NCBI RefSeq assembly: GCF_012516375.2
Contig: NZ_CP051204.2
Location: 682,001-746,000, forward strand
DNA length: 64,000 bases
From: Chitinophaga oryzae
Lineage (GTDB): Bacteria > Bacteroidota > Bacteroidia > Chitinophagales > Chitinophagaceae
Reading direction: 5' to 3'
This document shows, one piece after another, positions 42,750-51,973 of the stretch. The position numbers were made by a program, and so were the translations under genes. Each line of letters opens with the position of its first letter. Position 1 is the stretch's first letter. Under the pieces are notes generated by a model, which was given only the letters and a program-made list of their open reading frames with translations, was not told the DNA's origin and did not search any database.

Positions 42750-43583
42750 TTAGTTCCCTGCCTGGTAAACTCCTCTCTCCATCCTGATCCCCAGCCGCTG
42801 ATAAAATTCCGCCGGCTGAAACCCGGTCCTTTTATATTCTTCCAGCACCCTCATTTTTGCATTGTCCAGGCTGTTTTTATTTTTCCAGGTAGCTACGGTA
42901 ACAATGGAGTATTGCCCGTTTTCTTCCTGGTGCCGGTATACGCGGTCTGTGACAAATCCTTCCAGCTGCCGGATAAAGCCCCGGTTGTAGTCCATCCGTT
43001 CGGTGAACTCAGCAATGGCGTGCGCCGGCACAGTGAATTTGTCAATGAAGTATACCGCCTCCTGTATAGCCGGCGGCGTTATGTCAGCAGGTAATATGCC
43101 CAGCTGCTGCAGGAATGCCAGCCTGTCCGTCAGGACTTCATGGTGTATGAGTTTCCCGTTTTTAAAAGTGTAGATGGCTGTTCCTTCACTGATCAGTGTT
43201 TTGTGGGTAGGCGTGGTGCCCAGGTAAGCCGTCTGATGGGTGCAGGTCATCTGTTGTTTGACGAAGACTTTATCTCCGTCGGCAGCGATGCCGGTCACTG
43301 TCCACCGGGCATCAGGGAAAGCCTTTATCAGGGATAATACCTGTGTCATAAAGCCCTGCGGTCCTTTCTCACCCTGAAGATTGGCGTAATCTCCTGAGAC
43401 CAGCTGGTCCACATCTTCCAGCTGCCGGTGGTTCAGTGTCTGTTCGTAAAAATGAATGATAGCGGCTTTGTTTTGTTGTACGGTATCCATGGTTAAATGC
43501 TTTTTAGTGTGAATGTTTCCGGCCTGCGGGTAAGCGGTAGCGCTGGCGAGTAACAGGGCGCACAGCGATAATCGTTTGATCAT
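42750..43583 (-). CDS. Exported SnoaL-like ester cyclase fused to an ABM-like domain
   Basis: A 277-residue protein. An N-terminal signal peptide (MIKRLSLCALLLASATAYPQ) precedes a SnoaL-like/ester-cyclase NTF2-type domain (about 35-165: KAAIIHFYEQTLNHRQLEDVDQLV, YANLQGEKGPQGF, EGTAIYTFKNGKLIHHEVLTD). The remaining about 100 residues (VYFIDKFTVPAHAIAEFTERM, QYSIVTVATWKNKNSLDNAK) resemble an antibiotic-biosynthesis-monooxygenase (ABM) ferredoxin-like domain. A secreted cyclase-ABM fusion is unusual. The substrate is unknown. An AraC regulator gene lies 67 bp upstream on the same strand. Confidence 0.78.
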   Translation of the reverse strand: MIKRLSLCALLLASATAYPQAGNIHTKKHLTMDTVQQNKAAIIHFYEQTLNHRQLEDVDQLVSGDYANLQGEKGPQGFMTQVLSLIKAFPDARWTVTGIAADGDKVFVKQQMTCTHQTAYLGTTPTHKTLISEGTAIYTFKNGKLIHHEVLTDRLAFLQQLGILPADITPPAIQEAVYFIDKFTVPAHAIAEFTERMDYNRGFIRQLEGFVTDRVYRHQEENGQYSIVTVATWKNKNSLDNAKMRVLEEYKRTGFQPAEFYQRLGIRMERGVYQAGN

Positions 43584-43650
43584 GTGATATTGTTTAGTAC
43601 CCCAAAATTGAAGAATACCGTGCCCGTATCATTGTAAAAAATCAGTGACT

Positions 43651-44421
43651 TTACCAGAAGAGAGGCGCCTGGAAGAAAGCGGTAGGCGTAAGGCCGGTAA
43701 ACTTCCGGAAGCTGCGGTTGAAGTGTGCCTGGTCGAAATATCCCGCATCCAGCGCGAGATGGGTTAAGCTCCTGCCGGCAGGCGTTTGTTGAAGGACAGA
43801 CCGCATCCGGATGATAGAAGCCATTTGTTTGGGGGTAGTGCCGATGACTTTGCGGAAACGTTTTTCGAAAGCGTCCTGGCTGAGGTAGCTGGCGGCCGCC
43901 AGCGCTTTCATACTTACATCGCCGTTGACATGCTGTATTTGCCGCAGGGCATCCAGTATCAGCAGGTCCTGTTTGGGAAAACGCAGCTGCGACAGCAGAA
44001 AAGTGTCCAGCAATGCAGCCCTTTGTGTATCGCTGGTGGCTGCCGACAACTGCTCTTCCATATCCGTTACCTGTTGCCGGCTGAAGAAATGGGCCAGTGA
44101 AACACTGTGCTCAAACAGTTCATGAAGCGGCGTTTTGAAAAATGCGGCAGCGCCGGCGGCTTTGAACTGCACAATGATGGCGGCACTGTCAGGCTGATAG
44201 TTGATCAGCCTGACAGTACTTCTCAGCCCTGAGATAACGGAAGCCGGCAGGTCAACGGGCGGCCGTTCGCCGGAGAGGTAACGGACCAGCCCTTTAAACC
44301 GGAAGGCGATGGCGGGCGTAGTATCCGGCAACACGCGGTTCACCCTTTCATCGTGGCTTTCAATGATTTTGTAAGCCTGAATGAAGGGCTGCAGCGGCGC
44401 AGATGGCAGATACGTTTTCAT
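43651..44421 (-). CDS. AraC-family transcriptional regulator
   Basis: A 256-residue AraC/XylS regulator. The N-terminal about 130 residues (LPSAPLQPFIQAYKIIESHDE, TTPAIAFRFKGLVRYL, VSGLRSTVRLINYQPDSAAI-like region) are the DUF6597-type sensing domain. The C-terminal HTH pair is in SMKALAAASYLSQDAFEKRF and SLTHLALDAGYFDQAHFNRS. It probably regulates itself or the cyclase-ABM gene downstream on the same strand. Confidence 0.9.
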   Translation of the reverse strand: MKTYLPSAPLQPFIQAYKIIESHDERVNRVLPDTTPAIAFRFKGLVRYLSGERPPVDLPASVISGLRSTVRLINYQPDSAAIIVQFKAAGAAAFFKTPLHELFEHSVSLAHFFSRQQVTDMEEQLSAATSDTQRAALLDTFLLSQLRFPKQDLLILDALRQIQHVNGDVSMKALAAASYLSQDAFEKRFRKVIGTTPKQMASIIRMRSVLQQTPAGRSLTHLALDAGYFDQAHFNRSFRKFTGLTPTAFFQAPLFW

Positions 44422-44503
44422 GAGGATATAAAGATAGTTATTAATTGTATTTTAGTAGTTTTTTGGATGACGGCAGCATCTTTCACCTGAAAAATCATTG
44501 TTT

Positions 44504-45091
44504 ATGACCAAGTCAGACGGCCCGGTGGTACATCAGCAGAAAACATTTACTGATGTGAATTACGCTGGAAAAAGGCTGAAGAACAGGGAGTTTATACGAT
44601 GTGAGTTTATTGGTTGTGATTTTTCGAAAAGTGATTTACGGGGTAATGACTTTGTGGACTGCCACTTTAAACAGTGCAATTTCTCGATGGCGATATTGAA
44701 CAGTGCCGGTTTCCGGGACGTCTGCTTCACGGAGTGTAAAATGTTGGGCATTGACTTTACCCAATGTAACAGGTTAATGTTCTCCTTCTCCTTTTATGGA
44801 TGTATACTGGATTATTCCACCTTCCTGGGCACAAGGCTGAGAAAGACACCCTTTAAGGAGTGCTCGTTGAAAGAAGTAGATTTTTCAGAAGCCGATTTAA
44901 CATCCGCAGATTTCAGCAATGCTGATCTGTCGGGTGCCAGGTTCTCCAATACGGTCCTGGAGAAAGCTGATTTCAGGACCGCGCTGAATTTTGGGATTGA
45001 TCCGGATTTTAATAAGCTGAAGAAGGCCCGTTTTTCGGCCATGAATCTTTCCGGGCTGCTCTATAAATACAACCTGGATATTGAATTTTAG
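44504..45091 (+). CDS. Pentapeptide-repeat protein (Qnr/McbG-like)
   Basis: A 195-residue protein made almost entirely of pentapeptide repeats of the form A(D/N)LXX with central Phe or Leu: FIGCDFSKSDLRGNDFVDC, HFKQCNFSMAILNSAGF, DFTQCNRLMFSFSFYGC, then SEADLTSADFSNADLSGARF. The fold is a right-handed quadrilateral beta-helix. Length and the split between two repeat blocks resemble Qnr and McbG, which protect DNA gyrase from quinolones or microcins, but similarity is general and a protective role is not shown. Start ATG 44504; a short C-terminal helix (LSGLLYKYNLDIEF) ends it. Confidence 0.88.
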   Translation: MTKSDGPVVHQQKTFTDVNYAGKRLKNREFIRCEFIGCDFSKSDLRGNDFVDCHFKQCNFSMAILNSAGFRDVCFTECKMLGIDFTQCNRLMFSFSFYGCILDYSTFLGTRLRKTPFKECSLKEVDFSEADLTSADFSNADLSGARFSNTVLEKADFRTALNFGIDPDFNKLKKARFSAMNLSGLLYKYNLDIEF

Positions 45092-45098
45092 CAGCCTG

Positions 45099-45782
45099 TC
45101 ATCTGCTTCGCCGGAAGGTGGCCACCAGGTGGCCGGTCAGTGTTTTGTAATGGACAATGGGAACAGGCGGATGGGCATGTCTGGCCATTATTTCCAGTTC
45201 TTCTGTATAGTTCCTGCTGTTGCCAATGTGAAAGTAGTAGTGATGGCCGCCAGCTTTAATATATACCTGGTCGTTAGGCGTGTGTCCTTTGCCGTAATTG
45301 TAACAGATGCCCAGTTCGTCCATTTCAGCAAAGGGGATGGTCAGTGTACGGAACGCTTTAAAAACATACAGCACATTATCTTTTATAAGGTAAGGAGGAA
45401 TAATGCTGTTCGGGTTATAACCTGACAGGCTATCCCGCAGCCTGCGCATGCGTTCAAAATCCTGTGCAGACATATCCCTGGCGAGTTGGGTGTAACCAGT
45501 GATAAAATGCTGCGTCCATCTCCAGGCGGCCAGGCATATCAGGCCGCAAATGGCCGCTACAGCACCTGTTACCAGCCAGCTGTCACGTATCCTGGAATGC
45601 AGTATTTCACCGCGCCAGAGCTCCTGCCCGGATATAGGGTCAACGGGGCGCGTATAGGCAAACGGGTAGGTGTTCCAAAACACCAGCAATGCCGCTGCAA
45701 GAGGGACCAGCAGCAGGAAAATGCCGAAGTAATATCTGCCTTTGCTGGTCTTTTGTAAAAAGATGATCTTATCCTGTTCCAA
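45099..45782 (-). CDS. Unknown membrane protein with two transmembrane helices
   Basis: A 227-residue protein with two hydrophobic helices (GIFLLLVPLAAALLVFWNTY about residues 18-38, and LVTGAVAAICGLICLAAW about 70-88) and a soluble C-terminal half including IIPPYLIKDNVLYVFKAFRTL and IKAGGHHYYFHIGNSRNY. I do not recognise the family. It converges with the pentapeptide-repeat gene (7 bp gap). It has a normal start context, and no paralogue is visible in the window. Confidence 0.65.
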   Translation of the reverse strand: MEQDKIIFLQKTSKGRYYFGIFLLLVPLAAALLVFWNTYPFAYTRPVDPISGQELWRGEILHSRIRDSWLVTGAVAAICGLICLAAWRWTQHFITGYTQLARDMSAQDFERMRRLRDSLSGYNPNSIIPPYLIKDNVLYVFKAFRTLTIPFAEMDELGICYNYGKGHTPNDQVYIKAGGHHYYFHIGNSRNYTEELEIMARHAHPPVPIVHYKTLTGHLVATFRRSR

Positions 45783-46267
45783 TAGCTTTCGGGGTTAGAT
45801 GACAGCTTAAAATTACGATTCCTCCTGAATGATGAAGAGGCAGATATATTTTCGCCGGAGATGAAACAATATTCGCCGGTTAGTGAGGCTACCGGGTCAC
45901 GTGTGTCTGATAACGGGTTATCCTTCCGGCGTTGCCGTGTTGGAGGTCTGACTGTTATGAGCGTGCAGGAGGCGAACTAAAATGAAAAATCCTGTTGATT
46001 GTAATGTCAGCGGTATTTTCAATCGTTATATAAGAAGGAATCCGAACAATTGTCATTTGATAGTGTGGTCAAATTATCCCGATACCTATAGCCGGAAAAT
46101 TTTTTTATCTGAATTTTCTTCCTGTGATTTTTATATCGAAAAAAAGACATAGATTTAATCTACCTGTAAAATTCAAATACTCAAAATAATCATTACTGTT
46201 AAAAGGCCCAATAGCATTGGTTCTATGTACTATTACTATTCCACAACAAAAACCCAATCCCCCTGTA
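45783..46267. other. Intergenic region upstream of lodA
   Basis: A 485 bp gap. It contains one possible small ORF at 45982-46152 (listed separately) and an AT-rich tail (about 46080-46200) likely to carry the lodA promoter. No repeat or RNA is recognised. Confidence 0.45.
45982..46152 (+). CDS. Possible small ORF, 56 residues, unknown
   Basis: A 56-codon frame starting MKNPVDCNVSGIF, with GCAGGAGGCG just upstream (a good Shine-Dalgarno-like match at about 12 nt). The C-terminal part (SRKIFLSEFSSCDFYIEKKT) is polar with no known motif. It could be a real small protein or chance; codon pattern is AT-rich relative to flanking genes. Confidence 0.3.
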   Translation: MKNPVDCNVSGIFNRYIRRNPNNCHLIVWSNYPDTYSRKIFLSEFSSCDFYIEKKT

Positions 46268-48309
46268 ATGAAACTATCACTACACCCGTCTGTAGGTGTT
46301 GCTCGTTTGGGCAACAGCCCGGACCAGATTTGTCTATCCCCCCGCACTATTGGCGGTCTTCCTTTTGACGCGGACGCGCATGGAAACCCGACGGGACCTA
46401 TCACTAAGTTCAAAGATGGCGCCGGTCTGATAAAGCGCCAGGGACAACCTTTCATGATTTATAGCGAAACGGGCGAAGAGATTACACTGGATACGCCCAA
46501 TGTAAACTCCATCACCTGGACGGTACATCTGGCTAATAAAAAAGCGGCATGGTACCAGTATTCAGAGCTGAAAGGTAACCTGATGTATGGTTATGAAAAC
46601 AGTTACGCCAATCAGAAAGTACCATGGCGTAATAAAGATGTGGAGGGCCGCGAGGCGCGGCAAACGCTTATTATAGATCCGGGTCCGCGAGTGGTCAGCG
46701 GCCGTCAGCAGAAAGTTGCTTTTACCAGAGACCAGGCGCCTGCCAACTATCCTGTGCAGTATCCGCCGGACCATGTACTTGAAGGCCTTCCCGTTACTAC
46801 ATTGGGTGATTTGCTCACAGATGATCAGGGGCGGCTTGTGGTACTGGGTGGATACGGCTGCGCCGGGGGTGATAAGGAGCTGACCAGCTATGGCGGTTCT
46901 GATACCTGGCATGACGATATTTCAGATGGCACCGTAAAATGTGTTGTTGAATTTAAAGACAGTACGCCGAAGGTAACGCTGCAAGCCTGGGTGATCGTTG
47001 GTTCACCTGACTTCGCACCGGAAATCGTAAATATCTCCACCCTCAGTGATACGATGTTTGATGTGGGCGTACGCCGTCTGAAGATGGTACCGGAGATGTA
47101 TGGTGATAATGGCTGGAACGAAAATTATGTCGCTAATTTCAAACGCGATATTTTGCCTGTCATTAGCCGTATCAGCCGGTATCAGTGGGTAGCCAATGTG
47201 CCGTCGATGATGGCCTTCTGCTCTTTTCAATTTGATTACGGAGATCCGTCGGAAGCCAACAGGAAGAACAGGGAGCAGTACTTCTCGTACTTCCGCCGGC
47301 CTGATGCTATCCCCCAACGGCTCCTCCTGAAGATCAATCGCAACAGAAACTCTGGAAGCATAACGGGGGTGATTATTTCCCTGCTATGCCGCTGAATTCC
47401 GGCAGTAACTCGGTCAGCGAAGTGAACATCATGAAGTTCCTCGCACTCGACGAAACGCAGTATTTCCTTCTGTCGCAATGGGCAAAGGGGAAGTTTGAAA
47501 ATACACCCGAACCGGCGGCGGGCTATATCCATCCCATGGATGCCGCCAGTGTGGGCAATTGTGTGGGACTACCCATGTGTCCCGGTATTGAAGTTACCTG
47601 GAGCATGCAGAACCAGTTAATATATGAAGCGCCATATGTCATCCATCAATATGACGGTGATTATTTTGCCACAGGGCTTTCTCCCTATGAGGATGAATGC
47701 GCCAGCTTCCGGGGTTGCGAACCAGGAGATCTTACCAAACGCATGGCTTGTCCCTGGCAGGCGGATTTCTTCCAGTGCACTATCCAGTATATTAACTTCA
47801 CTAATCCTACCGTCAATAAGGAAGATGGCAAACCGCTTCCGCCCACTTATTATTCTTACTGGTGGCCACCGCAGAGCCCATGGGACGTGCTTATCGGGGA
47901 AATTACCGAGAAAGGCCAGGCGGACGCGTTTGCGCCGGCGGGATTGCAAGTCAACTATCAGCGGGGTATCAACAGCTTCGTGCAGATGGTGCAACACTGG
48001 TCGGCCCTGGGCTTCATCAGGGACCAGAATGCCGGTGACCAGGGATTCCCCTACCTGGTAGAAACGGAACGGGTGAATGAATTATTTACCTGCGAAGAGG
48101 TACCGGTGTCGGCCATCAGCGGAGAGGAGGAGGACAAGGAGACTACCATACCGGTGTATTTCATCAAACAAAACAAGGAGGATGTGAAAAAGATGAGTGC
48201 CCGCGGAGCTGCACTGGTAGAACATCTCGAAAAGCTTGCCTTCAAACCTATCAGCGTAGCGGCCGAAGGACTTCCGCTGCCCCGCTCCGGCACCCGGAAC
48301 AGATATTAA
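46268..48309 (+). pseudogene. lodA: LodA/GoxA-type CTQ amino-acid oxidase, frameshifted
   Basis: Two frames form one LodA-like quinoprotein of about 680 residues. The first frame carries the N-terminal MKLSLHPSVGVARLGNSPDQ and GYGCAGGDKELTSYGGSDTW regions and stops at 47395; the second covers the C-terminal half. Here lie the predicted cysteine tryptophylquinone residues (Cys in MCPGIEVTW, Trp in CPWQADFF), as in L-lysine epsilon-oxidase and glycine oxidase. The frame breaks at the C-run 47311-47315; one extra C gives DAIPPTAPPEDQSQQK and restores the frame. The enzyme oxidises amino acids, releasing H2O2, and is antimicrobial in Marinomonas. It precedes the partner gene lodB by 4 bp. A true lesion or a sequencing error cannot be told apart here. 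Confidence 0.88.
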
Positions 48310-48313
48310 GTAT

Positions 48314-49453
48314 ATGCAGTCAATTCATACAGATATCTTCATTACAGGCGGCGGACCGGCAGGTACCGCCGCTGCTTTATGCCTGCTTACGCATACCACC
48401 TGTAAGGTGGTGGTGGCGGAAGCCAGCGCCTATGATAATGTTCGTGTAGGCGAACACGTGGACGCCAGTATATTCCGGCTGTTGGAATACCTGGATATCC
48501 CGCGCAATACCTTTGATGGCACCGGCATACAGGAAGGCTATAACAGTGAGGCGGCATGGGGAAGCGACCGGCTTGTTTCGCGGCATAGCATCTACACTAC
48601 AGAAGGGCGCAGCTATCAGCTGGACAGACACCTCTTCGATTCCTTTCTGGCTGCGCAGGTGGCCGCCCGCGGAGGACAGCTGTTTCCGCGAACCAGGGCA
48701 TTGCACTACCAGCATAACGCTGACGGTCGCTGGACCATACTGCTGCAACATGAAACAAAAGGACAGTTCGAGGTACATGCAAAATTCCTGATGGACGCTA
48801 CCGGCCGTCAGGCAAAAGTTTGCAGGCATCTGGGAATCCCCGGCAAAAAGTATGACCAGCTCACCGGTATTGGCGCCTATCTGCAGTCAGATACAACGCC
48901 TACGCCTGAGCAAAAAATACTTCTGGAAACAACAGCGGAAGGCTGGTGGTATTACGCCACTATGCCCGGAAACCGGATGGTCGCCACCTTCTTTACAGAT
49001 AGTGACCTTGTTAAGCAACACCTGTGGCAGCAACCCGATAACTGGAACCGGCTGCTGGCGTCCACAAAACACCTGTTGCCCTTAATAAGGGGAAGCCACG
49101 CCTACGGGAAGCCCTGGGTAAGAAACGCTTTCACGCAAATGACGGACACCAGTACTATAAAAAATTTTCTTGCCGCCGGAGATGCGGCGCTGTCTTTCGA
49201 TCCTATCTCCTCTATGGGAATTGGTTTTGCTATCAGTTCCGCATGTCATGCAGCATTGGCTGCTGACCAGCAGCTGCAGGGGAATGCAGCCGGTATTATC
49301 AGTTATCACAAGGATTTGCGGCAACATTTTCAGCAATATCTTCAGGTAAAAGCCTCTTTCTATAGAAAGGAACAACGATGGAAAACAGCTCCGTTCTGGA
49401 TACGAAGAACGGAACGTGTATCCGACACAGCTAGTGTAGATCCGGGTAGTTAG
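48314..49453 (+). CDS. lodB: LodB-like FAD-dependent oxidoreductase
   Basis: A 379-residue flavoprotein resembling tryptophan halogenases and LodB: FAD motif ITGGGPAGTAAALCLLTH near residue 11, ASAYDNVRVGEHVDASIF, ATGRQAKVCRHLGIP and the motif FLAAGDAALSFDPISSMGIG near residue 280. LodB/GoxB proteins are needed to form the tryptophylquinone cofactor of their partner oxidase post-translationally. It directly follows lodA with 4 bp spacing and would be translated with it. A halogenase-like C-terminus is absent. A stand-alone halogenase is a less likely reading because of this context. Confidence 0.87.
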   Translation: MQSIHTDIFITGGGPAGTAAALCLLTHTTCKVVVAEASAYDNVRVGEHVDASIFRLLEYLDIPRNTFDGTGIQEGYNSEAAWGSDRLVSRHSIYTTEGRSYQLDRHLFDSFLAAQVAARGGQLFPRTRALHYQHNADGRWTILLQHETKGQFEVHAKFLMDATGRQAKVCRHLGIPGKKYDQLTGIGAYLQSDTTPTPEQKILLETTAEGWWYYATMPGNRMVATFFTDSDLVKQHLWQQPDNWNRLLASTKHLLPLIRGSHAYGKPWVRNAFTQMTDTSTIKNFLAAGDAALSFDPISSMGIGFAISSACHAALAADQQLQGNAAGIISYHKDLRQHFQQYLQVKASFYRKEQRWKTAPFWIRRTERVSDTASVDPGS

Positions 49454-49468
49454 AGATGGGGTCTCCTG

Positions 49469-50020
49469 CTACTGTTTGTCGTAGTGAAGCGCCACACATC
49501 CGGATTTGAAAACGATGGTGTCGACCAGCTTTAAATTGAAATTTTCCTGCAGGCTGCCGGCGTCCAGCAAAGGTCTTCCTCTTCCTACAATAACAGGATG
49601 GACCACCAGGTAAAATTTATCGATGAGGCCTGCGGAGATCAGTTCCGGCAACATGCTGACAGTATCCACAGAGATGGTACCACCAGGCTGTTGTTTTAAT
49701 TTCATCAGCTCTGCTGCAGGGTTACCGCGGACGATCCGCGTATTGTACTGCGCATTTTCCAGGGTTCGTGAAACCACTACTTTTTCGATCGCCGTAAATC
49801 TTTCAGCAAACCTGTTTTCATCCGCGGTACCGGATTGATCCCTGGCAACATCGGCCCAATAGGGAAACATGAGTTGATACATGATACGGCCGAAAAAAAG
49901 CAGGTCGACATCCTGCATCATGTCTGTGAAGTAATCATGCAGCTCCTCATTGGGAGAAAAGGTGGTGTGGTCACAATAACCATCTAAGCTGATGTTCATA
50001 CCGAAGGATACGGTTCTCAT
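49469..50020 (-). CDS. Dihydrofolate-reductase-like (RibD C-terminal) protein
   Basis: A 183-residue protein of the RibD_C/DHFR-like fold: MRTVSFGMNISLDGYCDHTTFS at the N-terminus, DVDLLFFGRIMYQLM, EKVVVSRTLENAQ and the C-terminal DKFYLVVHPVIVGRGRPLLD. Such small proteins bind NADPH, but most homologues of this size have no proven substrate. It converges on lodB (15 bp gap). It is the last typical chromosomal gene before the composition changes at about 50 kb. Confidence 0.85.
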   Translation of the reverse strand: MRTVSFGMNISLDGYCDHTTFSPNEELHDYFTDMMQDVDLLFFGRIMYQLMFPYWADVARDQSGTADENRFAERFTAIEKVVVSRTLENAQYNTRIVRGNPAAELMKLKQQPGGTISVDTVSMLPELISAGLIDKFYLVVHPVIVGRGRPLLDAGSLQENFNLKLVDTIVFKSGCVALHYDKQ

Positions 50021-50187
50021 GTCGATGTTTTTATTTTTAAAAGATACAAATCAAAAATAAGAGAAGGCATCAAGCCGGATAACAGGGATTTGCGACAAAA
50101 AAGGGGGCTTTTATGTAAGGTAACAGCGGACCCGTTAAAGGGGGCAGGTGGAATGACAGGCAGCAACCCTGGCGGATATAAAAGACA

Positions 50188-50210
50188 AAACCCGCGCTAA
50201 GCGCGGGTTT
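50188..50210 (-). terminator. Terminator-like hairpin, minus strand
   Basis: AAACCCGCGC (50188-50197) pairs perfectly with GCGCGGGTTT (50201-50210), a 10-bp stem with a 3-nt loop. On the minus strand it is followed by TTTTGTCTTTT. No minus-strand gene other than the distant abortive-infection gene precedes it, so it may have followed a gene now lost at this junction. Confidence 0.6.
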
Positions 50211-50230
50211 GCATGATGCAGCGGGGAAGA

Positions 50231-50255
50231 GGGGATTGGGTTTGAACCCTTGCGG
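50231..50255. other. Possible attachment site at the left end of the mobile island
   Basis: GGGTTTGAACCC with flanking GGGGATT and TTGCGG lies where gene character changes. On the minus strand it reads GGGTTCAAACCC, like the T-arm of a tRNA, and is followed by a terminator at 50188-50210 as a tRNA 3' end would be, but a full tRNA cannot be folded. It could be the residue of an integration site; the matching copy should lie beyond the right edge. Confidence 0.25.
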
Positions 50256-50306
50256 AATTTAATATTACCAAAATTCTATATATTATTTAAATTTGCCTGC
50301 AAACGA

Positions 50307-51422
50307 CTAACCTACAGTTGCCATTTTTGTATCATACGTCTGCAACAGAAATTGGCACATGGAACCGGCGAGGTTTACCGCTAGAGCTGCATGGCGCGGC
50401 GAAGGCTTGGCGCGCTTTTGGCTTTTACCATGTGCGTCGCTTAGCTTGTTTCTCATACTTCCTAAACCCTCAATAATACTTTGGCAACCATTCAATATCT
50501 GCTTAAATATTTTTTCAGTATGTTGATCTGGCGATAGGTTTAAGTTTGTAGCCGTCAATTTGTAAAGTTTTGGCAGATCAATAGTATCGTCATATTCTAC
50601 ATTCATCTTATCTACTATATGTTTGCAAACAGTTTCCAGCAATGTCCTGGCTGATGTGATTGCAGCTTCAGGATCCTCGTTCATTCGTACCAGAGCTTTT
50701 TGCCAAATGTCTCTAATATACAGGTCATCTATCCTTATTGTAGTTTCTACAATAGGTGTTCTTTCCTCCAACTTTCCAAGTACAGGTTTAAAACCTTCAT
50801 TGATAAAATTACGACGTTCTTGATAGCTTGGAAATTTATGTTTTATATATTGCCAAAAATCATTCAATGTCCGATTTTCTTTTACAAAGTCGGGTAAATC
50901 TCCCTTTATAGATGACTTTCTCAACAATGAGGATCGGGCTGCGATATATTCCTCCCCGTTACTTTGTCCATTTGTTGCTATTCCCATTAAATTATTCTTT
51001 ACAACTTCTACGGTTCGCAGAACATTGCGATCATGTAATAGCCATGCATCTTGCAATTTCGTTTCGAGGTTAGCAGTTACACCCAGAGAACGGAGATCCA
51101 ACAAAATGTGCTCGATAGAGATATACTTAGTTGTCCACGTGAGATATTCTGTTAGAATATCAATGATTACTGATGGAAATGCCTTATTGTTTTTGTCATA
51201 CAGTTTGTTTAAGAAAGATGCAAATTTATTATCCCAATTACCATCAAATGTTAGAAATGAGAAATCATTGCGGTCATCTCTCTCATTATAAGCAGCTGAA
51301 TAAACATCCTCTATTTTAAGATTATTGCAGAGTCTAATAAAATCGGTGGTCTTAAAGTATTCAAGAATATTTTGCTTAGTAAGGTTATCGTACAAGGGAT
51401 TTAGTACTGTGAAAATTCTCAT
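50307..51422 (-). CDS. Abortive-infection protein with Abi_C domain
   Basis: A 371-residue protein. The C-terminal about 110 residues (DPEAAITSARTLLETVCKHIVDK, IFKQILNGCQSIIEGLGSMRNKLSDAH, RHAALAVNLAGSMCQFLLQTY) match the Abi_C domain found at the end of phage-exclusion proteins. The N-terminal about 240 residues, AT-rich and without a recognisable catalytic motif, may sense infection. Function is inferred from family only. It lies at the left end of the island, isolated from its neighbours, and codon use is AT-richer than in the core genes to the left. Confidence 0.75.
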   Translation of the reverse strand: MRIFTVLNPLYDNLTKQNILEYFKTTDFIRLCNNLKIEDVYSAAYNERDDRNDFSFLTFDGNWDNKFASFLNKLYDKNNKAFPSVIIDILTEYLTWTTKYISIEHILLDLRSLGVTANLETKLQDAWLLHDRNVLRTVEVVKNNLMGIATNGQSNGEEYIAARSSLLRKSSIKGDLPDFVKENRTLNDFWQYIKHKFPSYQERRNFINEGFKPVLGKLEERTPIVETTIRIDDLYIRDIWQKALVRMNEDPEAAITSARTLLETVCKHIVDKMNVEYDDTIDLPKLYKLTATNLNLSPDQHTEKIFKQILNGCQSIIEGLGSMRNKLSDAHGKSQKRAKPSPRHAALAVNLAGSMCQFLLQTYDTKMATVG

Positions 51423-51470
51423 TTTTGAATCGGTTTAAATATTTCATTTTCCTACTTACAGAACAATTGG

Positions 51471-51740
51471 CTATTGTGATAATATGTCGCTTCTCATCGT
51501 ATTTTTATTGCTATTTATCTCATTTGATGATTGGAGTATTATAGCCAGTCCATAAAGGAAAAGCAGAATTGCCATAACCTTAATTATCATCCAAAGGCAG
51601 CCTCCGAACCCACTACCGACGTATTTAGCATACGTCTCTGGTGATGAGCGTCGGGCATAAAACTGTTTCCGGCTAGCAAAAACAAAAGCAAGGAAAGAGG
51701 CCAGCATGATAATACCTCCGTTCCAGTAATGTTCATTCAT
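51471..51740 (-). CDS. Small membrane protein, unknown
   Basis: An 89-residue protein with two hydrophobic helices (WNGGIIMLASFLAFVFASRK, and GFGGCLWMIIKVMAILLFLYGLAII), joined by a short polar loop. It is upstream of the Abi_C gene on the same strand (48 bp gap) and may be co-expressed. I do not recognise the family; a two-helix membrane partner for the Abi protein is possible but speculative. Confidence 0.5.
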   Translation of the reverse strand: MNEHYWNGGIIMLASFLAFVFASRKQFYARRSSPETYAKYVGSGFGGCLWMIIKVMAILLFLYGLAIILQSSNEINSNKNTMRSDILSQ

Positions 51741-51973
51741 GGTGATAAAAGTTTGGTAGTGCCTAATTCTATTCTAAATTACTGACATATTTCTGAAACT
51801 TCGTCTTAAATACATTTCTTTTTTTCTGAGTTTCTGATTAAATACGAGATTAAAATTTTTGTTACCTACTATCATATACATACATCGGACGAGCCCCAAT
51901 CAAGATTTTTGTGTCCTAAAAATTATTCGCACAAACCACACGCCTGCATTTGTTCATTCTTGATGGCAAAGGC

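Noticed and set aside
50231..50255. A complete tRNA gene at the island boundary
   Set aside because: No cloverleaf can be formed: only a T-arm-like GGGTTCAAACCC is present and the acceptor and anticodon arms are missing, so it is listed only as a low-confidence attachment-site candidate.
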